A stretch of 64,000 bases of DNA from Brachyspira hyodysenteriae ATCC 27164 (GCF_001676785.2 NZ_CP015910.2:1922001-1986000), one strand, 5' to 3'. Counted from the first letter of the stretch, positions 35,243-44,264 are shown. Notes: generated from the sequence alone by a model not told the origin. Numbers and translations: made by a program.

Positions 35243-36280
35243 TTATTCTTTACTTATATATAAAGTCCTAGAAGGGAAAGCAAATCCAACACCTAATTTA
35301 TTAAACTCATCTATTATTTTATAATTAATATCCTCTACTATTTTAACAAATTCTGCATAATCAGGTATAGTTACATGATATATAACCTCAAAATTAAGAG
35401 AAGAATCAGCAAATTCTATAAATCTTGCACTATAAAATTCTGTATTATTAGTACTTTCTATTACTGACTGTATGATACTAGGTATAACTTTTAATTTTTC
35501 TAATGGAGTAGAATATTCAACACCTAATACCATGTACTGTCTTCTCTTTTCTAATATTCTATAATTTTGTATTCTTGAAGAAAGAAGATTAGTATTTGAT
35601 ATTAAAAGCTGCTCTCCTGTATTTCTTCTTATACGAGTAGATTTTATACCAATATATTCAACAACACCTTTATCTGCATCTACTTGTATGAAATCACCTT
35701 TCAAAAAAGGCTTATCAAATACTATAACGAAATAATTGAAAAGATCAGCTATTATACTCTGTGCAGCAAAAGCTACAGCTACACCTCCTACCCCAAGTCC
35801 TGTTATAAAAGTATTAACATTAACACCCAAATTTGAAAGTATAGTTAAAAATCCTATTACCCATACCAACACTTTTAATATTGTAACAATACCATCAGAT
35901 ATAACAACATCTTTTTTCTTTGACAAATAATTATTAGTAAAATTAGTAATCACATCGCATATAAACAATGTACTAAAAACTATTATAAAAACTACAACTA
36001 CTTTTCCAAAATATCCGCTGGCTTCTTTTGGGAGATTAAGTCCTATTCTTGCTATTGCTAATGAAGATATAAATATAATCGGTTTTGTTCTGCTTTTAAT
36101 ACTCTTTGTTAAATCTACAACAAAAGGACTTTGAAATCTAGTATTTAATTTTAATAAAATTTTTAATAGAAATATTAATGCTAAACGCATAGAAACTATA
36201 CTAATAATTAATATTCCTATGGCTATTAAATACTGAAATAATGTATTATTCCAAAACACTGTATCTTTAAGATATTGCAT
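35243..36280 (-). CDS. Mechanosensitive channel, MscS family
   Basis: A protein of about 345 aa with N-terminal membrane segments (about residues 15-40, 65-80, 95-115), then the pore helix G-V-G-G-V-A-V-A-F-A-A-Q-S-I and the MscS beta domain with F-L-K-G-D-F-I-Q-V and G-I-K-S-T-R-I-R. This is a small-conductance osmotic safety valve of the inner membrane. The open frame extends to 36418, but the ATG at 36280 has GGAGAA 8 nt upstream, whereas the longer form would overlap the divergent lipoprotein gene. I therefore chose 36280. It is probably cotranscribed with the aldo/keto reductase. Confidence 0.9.
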   Translation of the reverse strand: MQYLKDTVFWNNTLFQYLIAIGILIISIVSMRLALIFLLKILLKLNTRFQSPFVVDLTKSIKSRTKPIIFISSLAIARIGLNLPKEASGYFGKVVVVFIIVFSTLFICDVITNFTNNYLSKKKDVVISDGIVTILKVLVWVIGFLTILSNLGVNVNTFITGLGVGGVAVAFAAQSIIADLFNYFVIVFDKPFLKGDFIQVDADKGVVEYIGIKSTRIRRNTGEQLLISNTNLLSSRIQNYRILEKRRQYMVLGVEYSTPLEKLKVIPSIIQSVIESTNNTEFYSARFIEFADSSLNFEVIYHVTIPDYAEFVKIVEDINYKIIDEFNKLGVGFAFPSRTLYISKE

Positions 36281-36349
36281 GTATTCTCCAATATTACTAA
36301 TTTTAATTATATTAATTTTACTATATAATATTAATTTTTCAAATATAAT

Positions 36350-36378
36350 TTGACATAAAATGAATAGTATATTAGTAT
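36350..36378 (+). promoter_or_regulatory. Sigma-70-type promoter for the lipoprotein gene
   Basis: TTGACA at 36350-36355 and TAGTAT at 36373-36378 with a 17-bp spacer; the start codon is 31 bp past the -10 and has GGAG in front of it. The -10 is imperfect. Confidence 0.5.
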
Positions 36379-36409
36379 TATAACAATAAAAAAATAATGG
36401 AGTCAAATA

Positions 36410-37171
36410 ATGAAACAAATTATTAGTATTATTATCGTATCTATTTTATTTATCGCTTGCGGAGGTCAAAAAACAGAAACTGCTGCACCTGCTGACACAA
36501 ATACAAATGCTGCATCAACAGAAGCTGGAACATTAACAATAGATTTCCAAGCTATTATAGGAGATACAAATAACAATGTAATAAGCAGTAATTCATATTT
36601 AAAAGTAACAGGTACTTACGGTGATATAGACGGAAAAATAGATGCTACTACAGCTGCCTCTACTCCTTCTAGAACACCTGATCTATTAAACAAATACAGA
36701 TCAACAGATAATAATGTATTAAATAATAGAATGGAAGTAAGTATGGGACAGTTTTTACTATTCGGTACTGCTAATGCTGCTAGATATATAGATGACGGTA
36801 TGTCTGGTTCTGGAATAGCTCAAAGAACTGTTGAAGGAAAAACAGGTCCTAAAGTTACAGGTACAGGCATTACAAAAGGAGATGACGGAGTTATAACAAT
36901 AAGATTTGTACATGCTGGCGGTAAAACAGTAGATCCTTATGTTTTCGAAATGAAATCAGATGCTAATGGAATTTTCAAAATAGGCGGCGGCACTGAAAAC
37001 TTTAAAAGAACTGAAGCTGTAGTTACAAATGATTTTGATTTCAATACTGATGCTGCTTCTTTAATAGTTGATAAAGCTAAAGAAGGTACTCCTTATTGGA
37101 AAGGAGATTTACAAGCTACTTTTGAAAATAATATAATCAAAATTACAGGTACTTTAACTGAAACAAAATAA
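36410..37171 (+). CDS. Lipoprotein of unknown function
   Basis: A 253-aa protein with a lipoprotein signal: K2, a hydrophobic core and the lipobox L-F-I-A-C-G-G, so it should be lipidated at C17. A Thr/Ala-rich linker follows, then a Gly-rich beta-type domain with no motif I recognise; there are patterns such as G-T-Y-G-D-I-D-G-K and W-K-G-D-L-Q-A-T-F-E-N-N. Orientation is divergent from MscS. It has its own promoter and terminator, so it is monocistronic. A surface or periplasmic location is likely. Confidence 0.75.
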   Translation: MKQIISIIIVSILFIACGGQKTETAAPADTNTNAASTEAGTLTIDFQAIIGDTNNNVISSNSYLKVTGTYGDIDGKIDATTAASTPSRTPDLLNKYRSTDNNVLNNRMEVSMGQFLLFGTANAARYIDDGMSGSGIAQRTVEGKTGPKVTGTGITKGDDGVITIRFVHAGGKTVDPYVFEMKSDANGIFKIGGGTENFKRTEAVVTNDFDFNTDAASLIVDKAKEGTPYWKGDLQATFENNIIKITGTLTETK

Positions 37172-37193
37172 TATTTATTTAATATGAATTATA

Positions 37194-37223
37194 AAAGAGC
37201 ATGGTATTTTTACTATGCTCTTT
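37194..37223 (+). terminator. Terminator of the lipoprotein gene
   Basis: A 13-bp stem with one G-T pair (37194-37206 with 37211-37223, AAAGAGCAT.../...ATGCTCTTT) and a TTTT loop, followed by T-rich sequence on the plus strand. Confidence 0.85.
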
Positions 37224-37254
37224 ATTTTTAAAATAATTTTAAGGAAAATCAATT

Positions 37255-37602
37255 ATGAATATAAAAAAAGTAAAAATAGAAATATATATACCTGAAGAAT
37301 ATACTCAAAAACTTAGAGAAGCTTTAAATGATATAGGTGCATTAGGTGTCGGAAATTATGATAATGTAATGTCTGTAACAAAAATCACAGGTTATTGGCG
37401 TCCTTTAGAAAATGCTAATCCATTTGACGGAAAAGTTAATGAAATATCGAAAGCTCCTGAAGATAAAGTAGAGTTTTCAACAGATGCTAAAAACATAGAA
37501 AATATTATAAAAGTTATGAAAGAAGTTCATCCTTATGAAGAGCCTGTAATAAACATTATTCCGATTTTAAATGATAGATTTGATGTTAATTTGAATTATT
37601 AA
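37255..37602 (+). CDS. YqfO/NIF3-insert-like (PII-fold) protein
   Basis: A 115-aa stand-alone version of the small domain inserted in NIF3/YqfO proteins, which has a PII/CutA-like ferredoxin fold. Typical features are I-Y-I-P-E-E-Y-T-Q-K-L-R-E-A-L near the start, G-A-L-G-V-G-N-Y-D near residue 28, G-Y-W-R-P-L near 46 and V-H-P-Y-E-E-P-V near 91. The family may bind metal or nucleotide; the cellular role is not settled. An AAGGAAA ribosome-binding site precedes the ATG. It stands alone between two terminators. Confidence 0.8.
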   Translation: MNIKKVKIEIYIPEEYTQKLREALNDIGALGVGNYDNVMSVTKITGYWRPLENANPFDGKVNEISKAPEDKVEFSTDAKNIENIIKVMKEVHPYEEPVINIIPILNDRFDVNLNY

Positions 37603-37609
37603 TAAAAAA

Positions 37610-37650
37610 TAAACTAGACTTTTATAAGCTATATATAAAAATCTAGTTTA
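37610..37650 (+). terminator. Terminator after the YqfO-like gene
   Basis: TAAACTAGA/TCTAGTTTA (37610-37618 with 37642-37650), one mismatch, then TTTTATA/TATAAAA (37620-37626 with 37634-37640). It sits between convergent genes and may act on both strands. Confidence 0.65.
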
Positions 37651-37685
37651 TCATAATTCATTACAAAATTTTTAAAATCAATTTT

Positions 37686-38906
37686 TTATTCTGCTGCAGG
37701 CTTTACCATCCAATTTTTGCCTTTTAATATTCTAGATAAAAGCATTCCAGCTCCTACATCATTTGTAGCATTTATAGTTGTTGCCGGAGCATCTGTTATA
37801 GTACCTATAAGCACCATAATAGGAATAGCCTCTGGCGGAAAATTGAAAGCTGATATTATAAATATTTCACCAACATATCCACCGGCTGGTATTGCTCCCA
37901 TCACTGAAGATGCTAAAACTGATACAATTATAGCCGTTATCATATTCTGAGGCTCAAGAATATTTACATTAAACATAGAACACATAAATGTTATTTTTAA
38001 TATAGTTATCAATGTAGCCCCTGCTTTATGCAAATTGCATCCCATTGGTATTGTTAAATCATTAATATCATCTGGTATACCTATTTTTTTACCAGCTATT
38101 AGATTAGTAGGTATTGTAGCAGCTGAAGAGCATGTTCCAAGCGATACCAATGAAGGCGGTATAATATATTTCCAAAATAATTTTACTCCATTCATACCTG
38201 CAGATAAATATGCAAATATTGTATTTGAAGCAAAATAGAATATTGCAGCTGCAATAAAATATATTATCAAAGCTCTAGATAACGGTCCTGATATTGCAGA
38301 ACCATTTGTACCTACAAGAGAAGCAAAAAATGCTCCCAATCCTATAGGTGCTATGTACATAACATATGAAACAACTTTTGATATTATAGTTGTTAATGAT
38401 GCAAATAAATTTACAACAGGTTTTCCTGCTTCTCCAGATTTTACAACAGCAATACCTACAATTATAGCAAATACTATTAAAGCCATTAAATTTTGTCTTG
38501 ACCATAAAAGAGGAAAATCATTTACAGTAAACATACCAAGTATATTTGAATTACTTGTAATATTACTTATTGTTTCATTCATAGCTATATCTACACCCTC
38601 AGCAGGATTAAAAATTATAGTTATAACAAGCATATAAATAGCTGCTAAGGTTTCTGTAACTATAAAAATTAAAATCATAATAAATAAAACTTTTCCTATC
38701 TTACTTGTATTTTCCATATTTGCTATCGAATATACAAGAGAAACAAATATCATAGGAACTACACAGCAATAAAGTAAATTCAAAAATATATCAGCAATAG
38801 GCTGCAAAACAACTGCCTTTTCTCCAAAAACTACTCCGATTATAGAACCTACAATCATTCCAAAAATTAATATAAACGAAAACTTATAATTTTTTAAAAT
38901 ATTCAT
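37686..38906 (-). CDS. Dicarboxylate/amino acid:cation symporter (DAACS family)
   Basis: A protein of about 406 aa in the GltP/DctA/SstT superfamily, importing glutamate, aspartate or C4-dicarboxylates with Na+ or H+. It has about eight membrane helices, the S-S-A-A-T-I-P re-entrant-loop motif near residue 270, and the N-A-T-N-D-V-G-A-G substrate/cation-site segment near the C-terminus. A TTG at 38942 would give a longer form, but the ATG at 38906 begins exactly at the cytoplasmic start of helix 1 and is preferred; its ribosome-binding site is weak. Another member of the same family lies directly upstream, separated by a terminator. Confidence 0.85.
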   Translation of the reverse strand: MNILKNYKFSFILIFGMIVGSIIGVVFGEKAVVLQPIADIFLNLLYCCVVPMIFVSLVYSIANMENTSKIGKVLFIMILIFIVTETLAAIYMLVITIIFNPAEGVDIAMNETISNITSNSNILGMFTVNDFPLLWSRQNLMALIVFAIIVGIAVVKSGEAGKPVVNLFASLTTIISKVVSYVMYIAPIGLGAFFASLVGTNGSAISGPLSRALIIYFIAAAIFYFASNTIFAYLSAGMNGVKLFWKYIIPPSLVSLGTCSSAATIPTNLIAGKKIGIPDDINDLTIPMGCNLHKAGATLITILKITFMCSMFNVNILEPQNMITAIIVSVLASSVMGAIPAGGYVGEIFIISAFNFPPEAIPIMVLIGTITDAPATTINATNDVGAGMLLSRILKGKNWMVKPAAE

Positions 38907-38940
38907 ATTCTTTTTCTGAATCAACAAATTTATTAAATAC

Positions 38941-38981
38941 AATATACGATTTTTTATATGAATTATAAAAAATCGTATATT
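38941..38981 (-). terminator. Terminator of the upstream symporter gene
   Basis: A 17-bp stem (38941-38957 with 38965-38981, core ATACGAT/ATCGTAT) with a 7-nt loop and an A/T-rich lower arm, 9 bp past the stop at 38990. It separates two paralogous symporter genes. Confidence 0.75.
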
Positions 38982-38989
38982 GTATAATT

Positions 38990-40225
38990 TTAATTATTAC
39001 TTACAATTCTATTTTTAAACCAATCTTTTCCTTCTACTATTCTAGAAACCAACATTCCTGCAACATTATCACCAACAGAGTTTACCATAGTAGCAGGAGG
39101 ATCAACAAGTATACCTATAGTAGCTATTAGAGGGAATGCCTCTGGAGGGAATCCATATATAGAAACTATAAGCATTTCACTAATAAGTCCGCCGCCAGGT
39201 ATAGCACCATTAGCCATTCCAGCAAGAGTAACAAATATTATAGAACCTATCCAAACATCAATACCTGTAAAGTTCATACCAAATACACCATAAAGGAAAG
39301 CTATTTTTAATATACCGCTTAAACAAGTACCATCCATATGAGCTGTTGCTCCTATTGGTAAAACAATATTTCTTACATCTTCGCTAACACCTATTTTTTC
39401 AGATGCTTCTAAGTTTATAGGCAATGTTGCTATAGAACTCTGAGTTGATAAAGATGTAATCATAGGAGTTATTAAATACTTCATAGATTTTACACCATAT
39501 TTTCCGGCAGCAATATAACCGTATATAGGGAAGAAAATAAAGAAATATAAGAATGCAGCAGGATAATAAACTGCACAAGCTCTTGCATAAGTACCTATCA
39601 ATTCAGGTCCGAACTTTCCTACCAAATTGGCAAAATAAGCACCTAAACCTATAGGAGCATAATACATTATAATACTAACCAATTTCATTAAGGCTAATGT
39701 TGCAGCTTCAATGACTGGAATTATAGGTTTAGCTTTCTCTCCAACCAACTTTATAGAAAAACCAAAGAATAAAGAAAATACTATAAGAGGAAGCATATTA
39801 CTTATAGAAAGCAAATCTTTAAAATCTGTAACTGTTACCATTTTTACCAATTGCTCTGATATTTTAGGAGGATTAGGATCTTCCACTTGTGTAACAGGCA
39901 TAGTAAAACCTTCTGCAGGATTAAATACTCTTACTGTTATTATCATAACAGCAGCTGCAATAAGTCCTGTAATAATAAATACAATAAACATTGAAGCTAC
40001 TATTTTACCTAATCTTTTCATATTATCCATTTGAATAATAGAATTGGTAATAGACAAAAATATTAAAGGAACAACTACAGTAAAAAGAACATTAATAAAT
40101 ATATCACCAAAAGGCTTTAAAACTGCAGCTTTCTCTTTAAGTATTATACCTAATATACTTCCAACAATTACTCCAGAAACTAAGAGTATAGGAAACCTAT
40201 AATTTTTCCAAAAAGAACTTTTCAT
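38990..40225 (-). CDS. Dicarboxylate/amino acid:cation symporter (DAACS family), second paralogue
   Basis: A 411-aa integral inner-membrane protein with the same layout as its neighbour. It has the loop motif S-T-Q-S-S-I-A-T-L-P near residue 263, G-A-T-A-H-M-D-G-T near 300 and P-P-A-T-M-V-N-S-V-G-D-N near 383, where the family usually has R-T-x-x-N-V or N-x-x-x-D. The two copies are diverged, so they probably differ in substrate. It begins with M-K-S-S-F-W-K-N after an AGGAGG-type ribosome-binding site and follows the PatB-like lyase with a 15-bp gap. That operon link to a C-S lyase suggests amino acid uptake (inference). Confidence 0.87.
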   Translation of the reverse strand: MKSSFWKNYRFPILLVSGVIVGSILGIILKEKAAVLKPFGDIFINVLFTVVVPLIFLSITNSIIQMDNMKRLGKIVASMFIVFIITGLIAAAVMIITVRVFNPAEGFTMPVTQVEDPNPPKISEQLVKMVTVTDFKDLLSISNMLPLIVFSLFFGFSIKLVGEKAKPIIPVIEAATLALMKLVSIIMYYAPIGLGAYFANLVGKFGPELIGTYARACAVYYPAAFLYFFIFFPIYGYIAAGKYGVKSMKYLITPMITSLSTQSSIATLPINLEASEKIGVSEDVRNIVLPIGATAHMDGTCLSGILKIAFLYGVFGMNFTGIDVWIGSIIFVTLAGMANGAIPGGGLISEMLIVSIYGFPPEAFPLIATIGILVDPPATMVNSVGDNVAGMLVSRIVEGKDWFKNRIVSNN

Positions 40226-40240
40226 ATTTCCTCCTTTTTA

Positions 40241-41440
40241 TTATTTATAATTTTTATTTTTTAATTGTGAACTTACTTTATTTACAAATTCTTCTATATA
40301 TTTAAAATCTGTAGCAAGATTTACTCTTATAAAGCCTTTGCAATTATCAGAGAACCATTCTCCAAAGTCTATAGCTATTTTACAATCATCCTGTATAAAC
40401 TCTTTAACTCTATCAGGATTAACAACTTTTCTTAAATCCATAAAAGCCAAATATGTTCCTTCTAAAGGAGTTGTTATTATATCAGGAACTTTTGCTTTCA
40501 ATTCATCTCTCATATATTCATAATTGCGTTTTAATGTTTTTAATAATCCATCAAGCCAATCTGATCCGTATTTATATGCTGCCTCTGTAGCAACCATACC
40601 TAAAAGACTTAATTCTGTTCTATTAACTGTATTAACATATTTGTTATATATATCTCTCATTTTTTCATCTGGTATAACAATATGAGAATTTAAAAGACAT
40701 GCTAAATTGAATGTTTTTGAAGCAGAAGTTAAAACAATCAATTTATCAATATATTTATCTTTATTTTTTATAGAAAGTGCTGAAATGAAAGGTCTTACAC
40801 CTAAATTTATATCCTGGTGAATTTCATCAGAAATAATATATACATTATGCTTTTTACATATATCGAAAGTTTTATCTATTTCCTCATCAGTCCATACTCT
40901 TCCGGCAGGATTATGAGGATTACAAAATATCATCAATTTAACATTATTTTTTACTATATCATCTTCTAATTTATTAAAATCTATGCTAAATACTCCATTA
41001 TCATTTTTAAGTTCGCATTTTACTAATTTTCTTTCATTGTCCTTAACAGCATTATGAAAAGGATAATAAACAGGAGTAAGTATAACAACGCTATCTCCTT
41101 TATTAGTGAAAGCATTAACAAGCCAATACAAAGCTGTAACAACACCAGTAGAAAAAGATATCCATTCTTCTTTCAAATCAATATTATATCTGCTTTTCTG
41201 CCAATTGAAAAATGCTTCAAAATAACTATCCCATAAAACTGTATAACCAAAAACTCCATGAGCTACTCTTTTATTCAAAGCATCAAGAACTTCATCAGGA
41301 GCTTTAAACTCCATATCAGCAACCCACATAGGTAAAAGTCCATCAACTTTAAATCTCCTATCTTTTAAAGTTTCCCATTTTTGAGAGTTGGTTCCTTCTC
41401 TAGTTACCAAATATTTGCTGTTAAATTCTTCTACGGTCAT
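40241..41440 (-). CDS. PatB/MalY-type cystathionine beta-lyase (aminotransferase class I/II fold)
   Basis: A 399-aa PLP enzyme. The early L-P-M-W-V-A-D-M-E-F-K-A-P near residue 35 is diagnostic of the MalY/PatB group, which cleaves C-S bonds in cystathionine or cysteine. Further motifs are V-I-L-T-P-V-Y-Y-P-F near 119, N-P-H-N-P-A-G near 173, I-S-D-E-I-H near 206 and the PLP lysine in S-A-S-K-T-F-N-L-A near 241. The product would be homocysteine or sulfide plus pyruvate and ammonia. It is the first gene of an operon with the downstream symporter, which may deliver its amino acid substrate. Confidence 0.88.
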   Translation of the reverse strand: MTVEEFNSKYLVTREGTNSQKWETLKDRRFKVDGLLPMWVADMEFKAPDEVLDALNKRVAHGVFGYTVLWDSYFEAFFNWQKSRYNIDLKEEWISFSTGVVTALYWLVNAFTNKGDSVVILTPVYYPFHNAVKDNERKLVKCELKNDNGVFSIDFNKLEDDIVKNNVKLMIFCNPHNPAGRVWTDEEIDKTFDICKKHNVYIISDEIHQDINLGVRPFISALSIKNKDKYIDKLIVLTSASKTFNLACLLNSHIVIPDEKMRDIYNKYVNTVNRTELSLLGMVATEAAYKYGSDWLDGLLKTLKRNYEYMRDELKAKVPDIITTPLEGTYLAFMDLRKVVNPDRVKEFIQDDCKIAIDFGEWFSDNCKGFIRVNLATDFKYIEEFVNKVSSQLKNKNYK

Positions 41441-41590
41441 AAAATAATCCTTTATAATATAATTATGGTATATATATTAGTATATATATTTATTAAGAGA
41501 TATCAATAAAATTAGTATTTTATATTAATTTATTTTATAAAGAATAAAAAATATATGAAAGTTTTTATATTTTAAATTGAATAATATAAT

Positions 41591-42370
41591 CTATATAGAA
41601 AATATATCTTTTATAATATAAACAAAATCATTCTTTGGAAACTTATTCATATTTATTACATTTTCTATTGCATCAGCGAAATACAATTTATTTTGACTAG
41701 GTAAATATGATATGCTGAATATTTGTGCATTGCTGTTTAATAATTTTTCTTTTGTATATCCATATTCAGACATTTCGATCATTCGGCTTGGTATATTATC
41801 ACCATAGAAAAGAAAAACGGCATGATTATATAATTTAGCTTTTACTATTTTGTCTTTATCGTTATCATCTTTTTTGAAAAGTTTTTGATTATCATCTACA
41901 TATAAATCAAATATTTCATTAAGTTCATTTCTTATATTGTTTAGAACAGCCTCTCCGTCTTTATCAATATCAACTAGAAAAAAATAGTAAGCATGTATTA
42001 TAATAGATTTTTTATTTTTTATAACATCAGCATTTATAAAAACTCTTGATGAATTAATTGAATACATACTATAACCAAAATATCTTAATCTGTCTATTAT
42101 ATTTTCTTTGCTTACTGTTTTATTTATATTATGCTCTAATATAGAATTATTTTTTATGAATAATAATTTTCTTTTATTAATATTAGAAGCATCAATATAT
42201 AAAAATACGAGTGTTATTATTTCAAGTATTATTAAAATTATAGTTATATATATTTGATTATTGTTATAGATTGAAAAGAAAATTAAGTTGGCAAACGCTA
42301 TGGCTATTACACCATAAACGCTTGCCCTTAATAACTCTTTTTTGAAGGAGAACAGCTTATTATTGTTCAT
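41591..42370 (-). CDS. Two-transmembrane protein of unknown function, downstream of fliE
   Basis: A 259-aa protein with two hydrophobic helices (about residues 16-34 and 40-59) followed by a soluble domain of about 195 residues. I do not recognise the family. The soluble part is predicted cytoplasmic if the Lys-rich N-terminus stays inside. It follows fliE by 26 bp on the same strand, so it is in the flgB-flgC-fliE operon, where fliF is found in many other bacteria. That position makes a link to flagellar assembly possible, but nothing in the sequence shows it. Confidence 0.6.
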   Translation of the reverse strand: MNNNKLFSFKKELLRASVYGVIAIAFANLIFFSIYNNNQIYITIILIILEIITLVFLYIDASNINKRKLLFIKNNSILEHNINKTVSKENIIDRLRYFGYSMYSINSSRVFINADVIKNKKSIIIHAYYFFLVDIDKDGEAVLNNIRNELNEIFDLYVDDNQKLFKKDDNDKDKIVKAKLYNHAVFLFYGDNIPSRMIEMSEYGYTKEKLLNSNAQIFSISYLPSQNKLYFADAIENVINMNKFPKNDFVYIIKDIFSI

Positions 42371-42396
42371 TATTACTAATTTATTTGATGAATTTA

Positions 42397-42768
42397 TTAT
42401 CTATAAGTAGTTACTTCTTGATAAGCTCTTACAGCTCTATCAATTACAGCCTTTGTAAAGCTAAGAGATAATTCTGCTTCAGCAATGGCGTTCATTACAT
42501 CTGATACATCAACCTGATCCGGTCTAATACCAGCTTGAACTATTATATTATCTCTGTCAACCTGCTTCTGATTTACAGCATCAATAGCATCGCTTAACAT
42601 TGTACCGAAATTGCTTATTAAATCATTGCTTGAACTTCTTCTTAACTGCTGAGCAGGTCCATAATGTCTAGGGTCAGTAGTTTTTAGTACGAATCCGTAA
42701 TTATCTCCTACATTACCTGTTCTTGTATTGTTCATACTATAAGCATTCATTACATTATTAATATTCAT
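42397..42768 (-). CDS. fliE: Flagellar hook-basal body protein FliE
   Basis: FliE joins the MS ring to the proximal rod. The 123-aa protein has a variable N-terminus and a C-terminal helical part: F-G-T-M-L-S-D-A-I-D-A-V-N-Q-K-Q near residue 53, then D-V-M-N-A-I-A-E-A-E-L-S-L near 87 and V-I-D-R-A-V-R-A-Y-Q-E near 109, the usual family signature. It lies 37 bp after flgC in the rod operon and would be exported into the periplasmic flagellar basal body. Confidence 0.93.
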   Translation of the reverse strand: MNINNVMNAYSMNNTRTGNVGDNYGFVLKTTDPRHYGPAQQLRRSSSNDLISNFGTMLSDAIDAVNQKQVDRDNIIVQAGIRPDQVDVSDVMNAIAEAELSLSFTKAVIDRAVRAYQEVTTYR

Positions 42769-42805
42769 AAAAATATCCTTAAAATATTATTGCTGTCGTA
42801 AAAAA

Positions 42806-43267
42806 TTAATATCTTATTATATTCAAAGCACTTCCAAACATAGTTTTAGCTGACTGAATCATAGTAGAGTTTGCCTCATAAGCTCTTGAAGCTTCCATCA
42901 TATCAACCATTTCTGTAACAGGGTTAACGTTTGGCATTTCTACATAACCAGCTTTTTCACCATATTTGATAGCATCAGGGTGAGAAGGATCATATACGAA
43001 TCTAGTTGCAGTTTCCATATCCTTTTCTATGCTGAATACTCTTACTCCTGTACCAACATTAGGCTGTAAAGCATCTGGTAAAAATGGGCTTCTGTATTTA
43101 TTGCCGTCATCTCTAGGCTTGAATATTACTCTGCTTCTTCTAAAAGCTCCGCCCTCTGTAGTTCTTGTTGTATTAACATTTGCTATATTATCAGCTATAA
43201 CATCTAATCTAGTTCTTTGAGCAGTTAAACCGCTTCCTGATGTATTTATAATTGAAAATATTCCCAT
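42806..43267 (-). CDS. flgC: Flagellar basal-body rod protein FlgC
   Basis: A proximal rod subunit, 153 aa. The N-terminus has the rod/hook helix pattern S-G-L-T-A-Q-R-T-R-L-D-V-I-A-D-N-I-A-N-V-N-T-T, and the C-terminus has V-N-P-V-T-E-M-V-D-M-M-E-A-S-R-A-Y-E-A-N, both diagnostic for FlgC. Residues between them carry the variable domain. It follows flgB by 35 bp and precedes fliE by 37 bp. The spirochaete flagellum is periplasmic, so this rod stays inside the outer membrane. Confidence 0.96.
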   Translation of the reverse strand: MGIFSIINTSGSGLTAQRTRLDVIADNIANVNTTRTTEGGAFRRSRVIFKPRDDGNKYRSPFLPDALQPNVGTGVRVFSIEKDMETATRFVYDPSHPDAIKYGEKAGYVEMPNVNPVTEMVDMMEASRAYEANSTMIQSAKTMFGSALNIIRY

Positions 43268-43302
43268 TTCTGTTACTCCTTTAAGAATTTAAATAATACT
43301 AA

Positions 43303-43731
43303 TCAAGCATTACCTATCATTCTTCTGATTTCTCTATATTGAGCATTAACTATTTGTGTAAACATTTGATATCTTAAAGTGTTTTTAGCTTCTTCAGCCA
43401 TTTCTTTATCTATATCAACATTGTTTTTATCATTTCTATAGCTAGTATCATAATCTACTGTAATAGTAGGTGAAACTTGTTTATAATCCATAGGCATATG
43501 AAAAGGAAAATGTCTTGAATCAGTTCTTTTAGCTTCCATACCATTATAATTTTCACTATCTAAAGCTCTAGCAAGCTGATATTCAAAAGTTACATCGCTT
43601 CTTTTGAAATTAGGTGTAGATACATTTGCTATATTATCGGCTATAACCTCAGCTCTAAGTCCATAAACATTTAAAAGCTTCTTGGCTACTGTCATAGTTT
43701 TAGCATAGGTTGTATCAGCAAACATACTCAT
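43303..43731 (-). CDS. flgB: Flagellar basal-body rod protein FlgB
   Basis: A proximal rod subunit, 142 aa. The N-terminal A-E-V-I-A-D-N-I-A-N-V-S-T-P-N-F-K-R segment is the rod-protein signature, and the C-terminal D-K-E-M-A-E-E-A-K-N-T-L-R-Y-Q fits FlgB. It is the first gene of the flgB-flgC-fliE operon. The upstream region holds a sigma-28-like sequence and an alternative TATAAT box, and beyond them the second GC-rich repeat element. Confidence 0.95.
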   Translation of the reverse strand: MSMFADTTYAKTMTVAKKLLNVYGLRAEVIADNIANVSTPNFKRSDVTFEYQLARALDSENYNGMEAKRTDSRHFPFHMPMDYKQVSPTITVDYDTSYRNDKNNVDIDKEMAEEAKNTLRYQMFTQIVNAQYREIRRMIGNA

Positions 43732-43754
43732 AGTTATAACCTCTAAATTATAAA

Positions 43755-43797
43755 ATTATACTTATGAATATTGTCGGTTTAATGAAAAAGTGCTTTA
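43755..43797 (-). promoter_or_regulatory. Candidate promoter(s) of the flagellar rod operon
   Basis: On the minus strand, TAAA (43794-43797), a 15-bp spacer and ACCGACAA (43771-43778) match the sigma-28 consensus TAAA-N15-GCCGATAA at all 4 plus 6 of 8 positions. A TATAAT (43755-43760) lies further down, but no good -35 stands 17 bp before it. Either could drive flgB; the sequence alone does not decide. Confidence 0.35.
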
Positions 43798-43869
43798 ATA
43801 TTTTTTTAGGATTATATTATGTAAATTATATAGGTATATACCTAAACAACTATATTTTGCCAATTTTAA

Positions 43870-44191
43870 TTTTATTGTTTGTGGTGGCTTTACCCACCAC
43901 TCTGCGTACTTCGTAACATCCACACTTCTTTTGCCGACACTGTGCGTGCCTTCGGCAGGCGAGAAGCTTATATCATCGATAAACTCGGATACGCTTCGCG
44001 AAAGGCTACATTTGGATTTAATTTAATAAAATATCTTACATGTAATACAATTTTAATATAATTTACTACTAATTTTATACTTGCACTTTCGCGAAGCGTG
44101 CCTGCGGCAGCAACTTTGACGAAGTCCACCTGCGGTGTGCGGCGGGAAAAAGTTGAATAAAAAAATTGACAAACTTAAAAATTTCAGTATA
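43870..44191. repeat. GC-rich intergenic element, copy 2
   Basis: This is a relative of the element at 14.4 kb in the 533-bp gap between flgB and the TPR gene. Shared segments include ATCTTACATGTAA, CTAATTTTATA, GCGGCGGGAAAAAG and the right end TTGACAAA-C-TTAAAAATTT...AGTATA (44166-44191). It has a 7-bp hairpin GTGGTGG/CCACCAC with a 6-nt loop (43881-43900) and a perfect 13-bp long-range stem CGCTTCGCGAAAG/CTTTCGCGAAGCG (43992-44004 with 44086-44098). The left terminal repeat is not evident. A GC-rich stretch of about 45 bp (about 44099-44145) has no clear match in copy 1. Outside it, at 43831-43844, is the perfect palindrome TAGGTATATACCTA. Confidence 0.72.
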
Positions 44192-44264
44192 TATTAATTT
44201 AACAATCAATATCGTAAAATACTATTTTATAAAATGTATTATAATTAGATTAAATTTTATATTT

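Noticed and set aside
35243-36418. Longer MscS starting at 36418
   Set aside because: It would overlap the divergent lipoprotein gene and its promoter; the ATG at 36280 has a proper ribosome-binding site and fits the family N-terminus.
43879-44061. 60-aa plus-strand ORF inside the second GC-rich element
   Set aside because: It covers the hairpins of the repeat, has no ribosome-binding site and no counterpart in copy 1.
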